A stretch of 64,000 nucleotides of DNA from CAIWHR01 sp040006895 (GTDB lineage Bacteria; Pseudomonadota; Gammaproteobacteria; Burkholderiales; Casimicrobiaceae): assembly GCA_040006895.1 (NCBI GenBank), contig JBDTWB010000001.1, forward strand, positions 3,466 to 67,465, read 5' to 3'. Below, piece by piece: positions 18,370 through 27,600 of this stretch. The position numbers and the translations under genes are program-made. The notes under the pieces are model-generated. The model made no database searches, was not told the DNA's origin, and saw only the letters and a program-made list of their open reading frames with translations. Numbering within the stretch: position 1 is the first letter of the stretch; each line of letters begins with the position of its first letter.

Positions 18370-18735
18370 ATGGCCATCAAGACCATCCTCGTCGTCGACG
18401 ATTCGCCCACCGAGCGGCACATGCTCCGCGACCTGCTCAGCAAGGCCGGGTTCGCCGTCCTTGCCAGCGAGAACGGCGAGGATGCAATCCGCCAGGCCAA
18501 GGCGGAGCTGCCCGACCTCATCCTCATGGACGTGGTCATGCCCGGACTCAACGGCTTCCAGGCGACGCGCGCCATCAGCCGCGATCCCGAAACCCGGCGC
18601 ATACCGATCATCATGTGCACCTCGAAGAGCCAGGAGACCGACAAGATCTGGGGCATGCGTCAGGGCGCCCGCGATTACGTCGTCAAGCCCGTCAACCGTG
18701 ACGAGCTCCTGACCAAGATCGCTGCGCTGGGCTAG
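18370..18735 (+). CDS. pilH: Twitching-motility response regulator PilH
   Basis: A 121-residue CheY-like receiver starting MAIKTILVVDDSPTERHMLRDLL. The phosphoacceptor Asp is in LILMDVVMPGLNGF near residue 52 and the switch Lys in YVVKPVNRDEL near 103. Known PilH proteins oppose PilG, acting as a phosphate sink or in pilus retraction. It lies 52 bp after pilG and 11 bp before pilI. Confidence 0.94.
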   Translation: MAIKTILVVDDSPTERHMLRDLLSKAGFAVLASENGEDAIRQAKAELPDLILMDVVMPGLNGFQATRAISRDPETRRIPIIMCTSKSQETDKIWGMRQGARDYVVKPVNRDELLTKIAALG

Positions 18736-18746
18736 CCGAGACGTCC

Positions 18747-19280
18747 ATGGCACGCGCCGCCAAGCTCGATCTTCGCCAGTTCCAGCAGGAGCTCGCGACC
18801 CGGCTGGCGAGCAAGACCACGGCCCAGGTCGAGTCCTCGCGGCTGGGTGTGGCATGCGGCGGCGAGAACTGGCTGGTACGCCTGGCCGATGCCGCGGAAG
18901 TGATCGCGCTACCCCCGGTCGCCTCGGTCCCGCTTACCAAGCCGTGGTTCTGCGGAGTCGCGAATGTGCGCGGGAACCTCTACACCGTCATCGATTTCGC
19001 CCGGTTCCTGGGGCGCGGTGACGCCCCGGCAGCACCCGGTGCGGCAGCGCAGAGCCGGCTGGTGGTGTTCGGACCCCGTGTCGGCGAATTGCGCGCGAGC
19101 ATCGTCGTGCAGCGCGTGCTGGGGCTGCGTAACGTCACCGAGCTCGCGCCCGGGTCGCCGGTCGAGGATGCGCCGGCGTGGTACGGCCAGCGATGGATGG
19201 ATGCAAACGGCAGTGCGTGGCAGGAAATCGACCTCGCGCGTCTTGCGCAGGATCCCGGATTCCTGCACGTCGGCGCGTAG
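18747..19280 (+). CDS. pilI: CheW-like adaptor PilI
   Basis: A 177-residue CheW-domain adaptor that links receptor PilJ to kinase ChpA. The CheW fold is seen in LGVACGGENWLVRLADAAEVIALPP near residue 32 and the conserved WFCGVANVRGNLYTVIDFARFLG near 67. Longer than E. coli CheW, with a helical N-terminus RAAKLDLRQFQQELATRL as in PilI. Start ATG at 18747, 11 nt after pilH. Confidence 0.93.
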   Translation: MARAAKLDLRQFQQELATRLASKTTAQVESSRLGVACGGENWLVRLADAAEVIALPPVASVPLTKPWFCGVANVRGNLYTVIDFARFLGRGDAPAAPGAAAQSRLVVFGPRVGELRASIVVQRVLGLRNVTELAPGSPVEDAPAWYGQRWMDANGSAWQEIDLARLAQDPGFLHVGA

Positions 19281-19316
19281 CCGACCCGCGCACGTCCTTC
19301 GGGCAATGGAGAACAC

Positions 19317-21524
19317 ATGGCATCGATTTTGAAATTGCCGCGGATGCTGAGCGGCGAAAAATCTGCGGTCGCCCTGGCCGCCGGGGGCGCCCTCACCGAC
19401 GAGGGCGCGCCCACCACGCAGGTACGGATGTCCCAGGAATATGACCCGCTCGCCCACGTGTCGATGATGGATCAGGTTCGTGCCTCCGCGGCTTCGCCGA
19501 GCGCTCCGGCGCCGCTGCCGCTGATCGGCCGCCTCCCGGTCACCAAGCAGGTGCAGATCCTGCTCGTCCTGATGGTGGTGTTCTTCGCCCTCGCGGGCAT
19601 CATGCTGTGGCTCGATGCCCGCACATCCGCGCAGCACGGCGGAGCCAGTGCCACCGCGACGGAGATGCAAATGCTGTCGCAGCGTCTCGCCCGCAGTACC
19701 GCGCTGGCCGCGCAGGGTCAGGTCGGCGCGTTTCCGGCGGTCAGGGACAGCCGCGATCGCTTTCGCGCCGACCTCGAGGCGCTTGCCAACGGTGGCCCGA
19801 GCAAGGGGGTCAATCTCGACGCTACCCGCGACGAGGACGTCGTGAAGCTGCTCGCCGACATTCGCACGCGCTGGGATCGCGTCGACGCCAACGCCGAAAA
19901 GGTGCTGCAGAACCAGGATGCGCTGCTTGCCTTGTCGACCGGCCTTGCGACGATCAACCAGGGCAACAACGTACTCCTGGATATCGCCCAGCAGGCGGCG
20001 CAGCAGATCGCGCAAGGCGGCGGGACACTGCGCGAGGTGGACGCCGCGAACCAGCTTGCCGTGCTGTCGCAGCGCATCGCCAAGAACGCCAATGCGCTCG
20101 CCTCGGCGGAGGAGATCGACGCCGACGTGGCGTTCCTGCTCGGCAAGGACACGTCGACGTTTCGCGATCTTGCGGCCGCGCTCCTGAAAGGCAGCGACTC
20201 GCTCCGCCTCGCCGCGGTGCGCAACGAGGATGCGCGCACGAGTATCGGCGAGATCCAGAAGCGTTTCGCGGGCTACGACACCGGGGTCGGCGCCATCCTG
20301 AAGAACATGAACCGGCTGTTGACCGCCAAGCAGTCCGCGCGCGCGGTCAACGGCGACTCGGAAGCGCTCTTGAGCGACACCACCAAGCTGGCGGACGCCT
20401 TCGAAAGCGGTGGCCGTGCAGGCGCGTGGGCTGCGCTCCTGTGCGGTTTGTTCGGTCTTGCTTTCCTCGGCCTCCTCGCCAAGGTGTCGCGCGACGACGC
20501 CCGCTCGCGGGCGTTCGCCAGCGAGCACGAGAACAAGCGCAACCAGGAGGCGATCCTGCGGCTGCTCAACGAAATGGGCAACCTGGCGGATGGCGACCTG
20601 ACCGTCCAGGCCTCGGTCACCGAGGACGTCACCGGCGCCATCGCCGATTCGATCAACTTCACCATCGAGGAGCTGCGTACTCTCGTGAAGGGCATCAACT
20701 TCGCGACCGACGAGGTGGCGCGCGCCACCCAGGACGCGCAGGCCATTTCCAATCGGTTGTTCGAGGCGTCGCAGCGGCAGAATCGCGAGATCCAGCAGGC
20801 CTCGGCGTCGGTGGTGCAGATGGCGCAGTCGATCGGTGAAGTCTCACAATCGGCGGCGCAGTCCGCGCGCGTGGCCCAGCAATCGCTTTCGGCCGCCGAG
20901 ATGGGTGCGCAGTCGGTGCAGAACCAGATCACCGGCATGAACGAGATCCGCAGCCAGATCCAGGACACGTCCAAGCGCATCAAGCGCCTCGGCGAGAGCT
21001 CGCTGGAGATCGGCGAGATCGTCGAGCTGATCTCCGACATTACCGAGCAGACCAACGTGCTGGCACTGAACGCCGCGATTCAGGCCGCTTCCGCGGGCGA
21101 GGCCGGTCGTGGATTCACGGTCGTGGCCGAGGAGGTGCAGCGGCTGGCCGAGCGATCGGCCGAAGCGACCCGCCAGATCGAGGCGATCGTGAAGACCATT
21201 CAGGCTGACACGCAGGATGCCGTCGCGGCCATGGAGAAGAGCACGGTCGGCGTGGTGGAAGGGACGAAGCTATCCGATGCCGCGGGCCAGGCGCTCGAGG
21301 AGATCCGCAAGGTGTCGCGCGAGCTCGCATCGCTGATCGATGGCATCTCCGCGCAAACCCAGAAGCAGTCGACCTCGGTGAGTGACGTCACCCGAGGGAT
21401 GCAGGGCATCCTGCGAATCTCGGAAGAGACCACCGAAGGCACCAAGCAGACCACCGTGTCGATCGGCCAGCTGACCAAGCTCGCGGCGGAACTGCGCAGT
21501 TCGGTCGCAGGCTTCAAGCTCTGA
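19317..21524 (+). CDS. pilJ: Type IV pilus methyl-accepting chemoreceptor PilJ
   Basis: Receptor of 735 residues. A ~75-residue cytoplasmic N-terminus precedes transmembrane segment 1 (VQILLVLMVVFFALAGIMLWL near 79-99). Two PilJ-type periplasmic repeats follow (EMQMLSQRLARS near 118, NQLAVLSQRIAKNANAL near 243), then transmembrane segment 2 (AALLCGLFGLAFLGLLA near 374), a HAMP-like segment and a long signalling coiled coil. The tip is ISDITEQTNVLALNAAIQAASAGEAGRGFTVVA near 571. PilJ is thought to sense pilus-surface contact. No CheR-like pilK or methylesterase gene follows in this window. Confidence 0.95.
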   Translation: MASILKLPRMLSGEKSAVALAAGGALTDEGAPTTQVRMSQEYDPLAHVSMMDQVRASAASPSAPAPLPLIGRLPVTKQVQILLVLMVVFFALAGIMLWLDARTSAQHGGASATATEMQMLSQRLARSTALAAQGQVGAFPAVRDSRDRFRADLEALANGGPSKGVNLDATRDEDVVKLLADIRTRWDRVDANAEKVLQNQDALLALSTGLATINQGNNVLLDIAQQAAQQIAQGGGTLREVDAANQLAVLSQRIAKNANALASAEEIDADVAFLLGKDTSTFRDLAAALLKGSDSLRLAAVRNEDARTSIGEIQKRFAGYDTGVGAILKNMNRLLTAKQSARAVNGDSEALLSDTTKLADAFESGGRAGAWAALLCGLFGLAFLGLLAKVSRDDARSRAFASEHENKRNQEAILRLLNEMGNLADGDLTVQASVTEDVTGAIADSINFTIEELRTLVKGINFATDEVARATQDAQAISNRLFEASQRQNREIQQASASVVQMAQSIGEVSQSAAQSARVAQQSLSAAEMGAQSVQNQITGMNEIRSQIQDTSKRIKRLGESSLEIGEIVELISDITEQTNVLALNAAIQAASAGEAGRGFTVVAEEVQRLAERSAEATRQIEAIVKTIQADTQDAVAAMEKSTVGVVEGTKLSDAAGQALEEIRKVSRELASLIDGISAQTQKQSTSVSDVTRGMQGILRISEETTEGTKQTTVSIGQLTKLAAELRSSVAGFKL

Positions 21525-21687
21525 GCCGCGTCGTGACCCGGGGAGACGCGGGCGAGCTCGTCCCAGGCGGCGCGCCGCGTCGGCTGCGCGGCGTCCCGGG
21601 CTGCGCCGGGGACGGGCCCGCTTCTTGCTCGACATAGCGCTGGGCGAATCCCCGGCTGAACCCCCACCCATCGCAGGAGCGACCCTC

Positions 21688-24600
21688 GTGGCGCCAGGTG
21701 TCAACACCCCACCCGAATTCGACGCAGGACCGCTGTCCTGGGTTCAGGGCGAGATCGACGAAGCGCTGGCGCGCGGCATCGAGGCGCTCGAGACGTTCGT
21801 CGCGAACCCCGGCGATGCAACGTCGCTGCGGCACGCGCGCACCCACGTGCACCAGGCAGCGGGCGCCGTCCAGATGGTGGGCCTCGATGCGGTCGTGGCG
21901 TACACCGACGAGATCGAGCGCCACCTTGGCGCGCTGGATGGCGCGCCCGCGAATACCGTTGCCGTGGCCGCTGCGCCCGTCAACCGGGCGTGCCGGAAGC
22001 TTCGCATCTTCCTGGCGGAGCTGGTCGATGGCGCGCCGCCCGTCCCGCTCAAGCTCTTCCCCGAATACGAGGCCATGCAGAAGGCGCGCGGCATGGCGAC
22101 CGCGACTCCGACCGACCTTTTCTATCCCGATCTTTCGGCGCCTGCGCCGGCGCCACGCCGCGGCGAACCAGGGCTGACCGGCGCCGCCCTGTCGACATTC
22201 CTCGTCAACCAGCGACGCAACTTCCAGCGGGGACTGCTCGGCTGGCTGCGTGGCAGCCGTGACGGTGCGCGGCAGATGCGGGAGACGATCGCCGCGATCG
22301 AGCAGGCGACGACGACGCCCAACCTGCGCGCGTTCTGGTGGAGTGCCGGGGTACTCACGGAAGCGCTCGCGGAACGGGGGATCGAGCCGGACTTTGGCGT
22401 GAAGCAGCTTCTCGCCCGGCTCGACCTGCAGATCCGACGCCTCGCGGAGGGTTCGGCCAAGGTGGCCGACCGGCTGCGGCGGGAAGTGCTCTACTACGTC
22501 GCCATCAGCGGGCCGGTCACCCCCGCCATTGCCGCGGTGCAGGCCCGCTTCGGGCTGCCCGGGCTCATCCCATCGGCGGAAGTGCTCAACGCCGATCTCG
22601 TCCGCATCCAGCCGCACCTGCGCGAAGCCCGCGAGCAGCTCGGGCAGGCCAAGGAAACGTGGCTCAAGTTCACCTCGGGGCGCGCGGAGAATCTGCCGAA
22701 GCTCAAGCAGAACCTCGCCTCGGTGCATCGCCACGCCACCGAGACACGTGAAGCGGCATTGGCCAAGCTCACTGCCGCGCTGGTCGCGCGCCTCGACCGG
22801 ATGTCGCCGAGCAACGTCTCGGAGGCGGTGGCGATGGAATACGCGACCGCGCTCCTGCTGGCCGACAGTGCCTTCCAGAACTTTGGCAAGCTGTCGCCGG
22901 AGTTCGGGCAGCAGGTCGAGGTGATGCTGGCGCGGCTCGACGCCGCCCAGGCATCGCTGCCGTTCCAGGGTGGCGATGGTGCGCCGATGCTCGAGGAGAT
23001 GTCGCGGCGCGCGCAGGACCGTTTGCTTTTGGCCCAGGTCGGTCGCGAGATTCGCGCCAATCTCCGCCACATGGAGCAGGTTCTCGACGCGTTCTTCCGC
23101 GACCACGGCCGGCGCGAGGAGCTCAAAACCCTTGGCAAGGATACTGCCCAGATTCGCGGGGCGTTGCGCATGCTCGAGCTCGACGCCGCGGACGAACTGC
23201 TCGCGGCCTGCGAGGCTCGCATCACCGCCTACGCGGATCCGGAGACGGCCGTCGTCGACGACGACCTGGAGCTCCTCGCGGAATCGTTATCCGGCCTTGG
23301 CTTCTACATCGAGGCGGTGGAGCAGCAGCGCGCCGACCACGCGCGCCTGATCGGCCCACTCCTCGCCCGGCAACGCGGCGAGACGCCGGTCGCCGCCGAA
23401 GTCGTCACGGACTCGGTCGAGATGGCCGTGGCCCAGCTGCGCACGGCCCTGCCGGCGCTGGTGGAGGAAGTGCGCCGGGTACCGAACGATCGCGTGGCTC
23501 GGGAAACCCTGCGGGCGAAGCTTGCGGTGCTGCGCGACGATGCCGAGCTCATTGGCGATGTCGAGCTCGTCGTCCGGGCGAAAGCGGCGCTGCACGAGCT
23601 CGACGAGGGCGGAACGGCCGGCGCGGCGGTGACGGCGTTCGCCGAAGCCCCTGCGGTCAATCCCACCCCGGAAGTCTCGCAGGAGACGCAGCGACTCCTC
23701 GCACACGACGTCGAGCTCGACGCCGAGCTCCTCGATATCTTCCTTTGCGAGGCCGACGAGGTGCTCGGCACCATCGCCGAGCAGCATCGCATCCTGAGTC
23801 ACAACCCGGCGGATCGCGAAGCGCTGCGCACCGCGCGCCGGCAGTTCCACACCCTCAAAGGAAGCGGCCGCATGGTCGGCCTGACCGATCTCGGCGAGAT
23901 CGCCTACGACGTGGAGAAGATCCACAATCGCCTCCTGGAGGAGGAGCGCGGCGTCACCCCGGCCGTGCTCGCCCTGCTCGCCGGCGGCGAAGTGGCGTTT
24001 CGACAGTGGGTCGGCGAGCTCCGCGCCCGAGGCAGCGTGCAACCTGATCCGGAGCGCCTGCATGCGGCGATCCGGGAGGTCGAGGCGGAGTTTCCCCGCG
24101 GTCGCGACTCGGTGCTGGCGGGCCGCGCTGCGACGCGTGCAGCATCCGCACCGCCGGCCGTGACGCAGCCGCCGCTGCCCGCGGCCGCGCCCGCTGCCGC
24201 AAACGTCACCACGACGGCAATTCCGACCGCTATCGCGTCGAGCGACGCTGCCGCCGAGCTTTCCGATTCCGATGCCCTGGCCTCGGTACTTGCCGCGTAC
24301 CGTGGCGCGCAGCTCGATTTTGCGGCCTTGCCGGCGGCCGCCGCTACCGAGATCGGCGCCCGCGCAGACGCTTCGCCCGCGCAGGATGATGCGCTCCCGC
24401 CGGGTCCTGGCGTGTGGGTCGAGGGCTCGGAATCGTTCGATGGCTTCGGCGAGCCGGTCAAGGCGCTTCGGGGGGAACCGGCGCACCTGTCCGATGCCTT
24501 CTCCGCGAGGGCCGGAGGTGCCGAAGCAGGCCGGGCGGTCGAGGCGACGAGCTGGTCCGAGTTGGGTGGGCTCGATGACGTGGGTGCGGTAGCGGAGCCG

Positions 24601-27600
24601 GGAGTTCAGGATCATCGGCCCTACGAACTCTCCGATGCCATCGAGGAACTGGATCTCTCCTGGATCGAGCCGTCGGCCGCGGCTGGGTTGCATGTCGGTG
24701 AGCCCCCGCCGGTGCGACCTGCGCCGCCCGAGATCCTGGCGATCGAATGGGCCGATACGCGGTTTGCGGATGAGGCCGCTGCGGATGCGGGTGCCGCGGC
24801 GGAGCGGTCGCGCGACCGCCTGCTCGACGTCGCCGCCGACATGAGCAGGAGCGACGACGGCGGCCGTAATGTCGAGCAGGCGGAGGACGGGGCTCGCGAC
24901 GAGAGTCTCGCGCGCGACGATGCTGGGGACCTCGATTCCTTCGCGTGGCAGGGTTCGGACGATGCTGCGCTGGCCGACGCAGATGCGATCGATCGGACGT
25001 TGCAGGCGCGGATCGTCGGGCATCAAACGACCAGCGCAGCGATGTCGTCCATCGCCGGTGCCGCGATGAACGACGCGGTGGGCGAGGCACAGGATCGCGT
25101 GGTGCTTCGCGCCGATGTCGGACACGGGACGGACGATGGCCGCGGCGAGGATCGCGGGCCCGATTCGCCGAGCATGGATCTCGATCTCGACGTGGGCGGG
25201 ACCGCCGACGGGCAGGATGCGACCGAGGCGGATCGCGCGCCGGCGCCTGGCAGCGCCATTCCTGAGGACGTGGTCCGGTCATTGCGCGAGGATGTCGCCG
25301 ACCTCGATCTCGATCTCGGTGACGCCGCTGTCGATCTGCCGGATGCCTCGCCTCCGGAACCGGCTACTGCCATGGTTGCGGAGTCGGGCGCGGATCGCGA
25401 CGCCGTTTCCGACGACATGACCATCGGCGAAGTCACGCTGTCGCGATCGCTCTACGAAATCCTGATCGCCGAGGCCGACGAGCACCTGACCACGCTGGGG
25501 CATGAGCTCGCGCTGATGCAGTTCGACCCGGCATACGGACTTTCGGCGGCCATGGTGCGCGCCAGCCATACGCTCTGCGGCATCCACCGGACGGGCGGCT
25601 TCCCGATAGTGCCCCCGACCGCCAAGGCACTCGAGCAATGTCTGGTCGCCCTGCAGCGCCGTGGGGAGCCGCTTTCCGAGGCGACCCATGCCGCGCTCGC
25701 GCGTGCGATCGACCTGCTCGGCGAGCTCGTCGGCAAGGTGCGCGACCAGAGACCGTTCGAGCCGGAGGACGTGGCCGAGGGTGACGCCATCCAGGCCGAG
25801 CTCGACAACGTCCGTCAGGCCTGCGAGCAAGTCCGGCCGGAGCAACCGAAGACCGTAGAACCACCGGAAGGCGCGGCGTCCGAAGGCGCGTCGTCCGAAG
25901 GGTTCGAGACTGGGCCGTTCGAGTTTGCAGAGCCCGGGATGGAGCAACTCGAGGACGAGCACGCCACGGCCGAAGAGATTACCGGCATGCTCGCCCCCGC
26001 TGCCCGGCAGCTTGCCGGCGAGCACGTGGAAGGTCAGGGCGGTGCGCGGGCCTTCACCTATGCCGGCGATGGCACCGTCGCGGCTGCCAACGAAGACGTC
26101 GCAGCCGGTGCGCCGCGTGCGCACGACAGGGACGCGGCCGATGGATCGGCCCAAGCGGCTCCCTCCGCGCTCGACCCGGCGCCTGGCGAGGCGATTGCGG
26201 CCGCCAGCGCGGTTCACGCGGATGCCGCCGGTGACGCCTCGATGGACGCCAGCGGCGCCACCGCAGGCCCTGGCCCTATCGCAGAGTCAGGGGGTGCGCA
26301 CCTGCCCGCCGACGGTGTCGCCGCTGACGACGAACGCAACCAGGCGGCGGGCGCGATCGAGGTCGACGCTCTGCTCGTCCGGGCTCTGCTCGCGCATTTC
26401 GCGGAAGAGGACACCCGGGCGGCGCCGGCGGAAGGAGCAATCGCGGACGTGAATTCGCCCGCGACCGAGCCTGTAGTCGGCGCGCTTGTGCCCCCGCCGC
26501 TCGATGACGAGTCGATCGCGGACGAGCTGGCGCAACTCCTCGCCGCGGAATCGGCAACTGGATTGCGTGAAGCACCACACCTGGATGCATCGGAACAGGA
26601 ACAAACCCTTAGCGAGGAGCTTTCGCTCCGCCAGCCGGCGCCCGTCGGAAACGTTCCCGGCAACGTTTCGCCCGCGACCGAGCGTGCGGACCACGACAAG
26701 CCCGCCGGAGAAGTCGTGCCGCTACCGTCGCCCGTAGCCGTCGGCGCCGACGCCGGGGTGCCGGGGATGATCGACGTCGAGCGCCTCGTTGCCGATGCGC
26801 TGCAGATCGTGCCTGCCGACGCGGAAACGCCGCTCGACCAGATCAGCGATGACGTCGATGCGCAACTGCTGCCGATCTTCGTGGAGGAGGCCGAGGAGCT
26901 CTTTCCGCAAGCCGGTGAGGAGCTTCGCGCATGGCGTCGCAACCCCCCCGATGCCACGCATGCCGGCGCGCTGCGCCGCACCTTGCACACGTTCAAGGGC
27001 AGCGCCCGCATGGCGGGTGCGATGCGGCTCGGCGAGCTCGCGCACCGGATGGAATCTCGGCTGTTACGCGGCGACGATCTCGTGCACGGCGACCCGGAGC
27101 TGTTCGACGCTCTCGAAGGGGACCTTGATCGCGTCGCTTTCGTGCTCGACGCATTGCGTGCCGGCCGTACCAACGTCGACCTTCCCTGGCTCGACGCCGC
27201 GGCAGCGCCTGCGGGTTCGCCGCCGGCGGATGCCCGGACGCATGCTGCCGGCAACGGCTCGGCGGCCATGGGTGTGGTGGTTCCGTTGCCGGGGATCGGG
27301 TCGGCGCACGCCGACGCGTCCGCCAACGCCGACGTGGAGTCCGTGCCGGCAGTCGAGCCTGACGCCACCCAGCGCGCGATGCTGCGGGTGCGCGCGGACA
27401 TCATCGACCGGCTGGTGAACGAAGCAGGTGAAGTGGCGATCGCGCGAGCGCGGGTGGAAAGCGAGCTTCGTGCGCTCAAGGCCAACCTGCTCGAGCTCAC
27501 CACGAGCGTGATCCGGATGCGCACCCAGGTGCGCGAGATCGAGATCCAGGCCGAGTCCCAGATCCAATCGCGCCTTTCGCTGCGCGGTGACGCGCATGCC

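Noticed and set aside
24100..26800. Possible frameshifts or gene boundaries within chpA
   Set aside because: The low-complexity stretches stay open in one frame and flanking phosphotransfer domains read in that same frame, so a single long gene is better supported.
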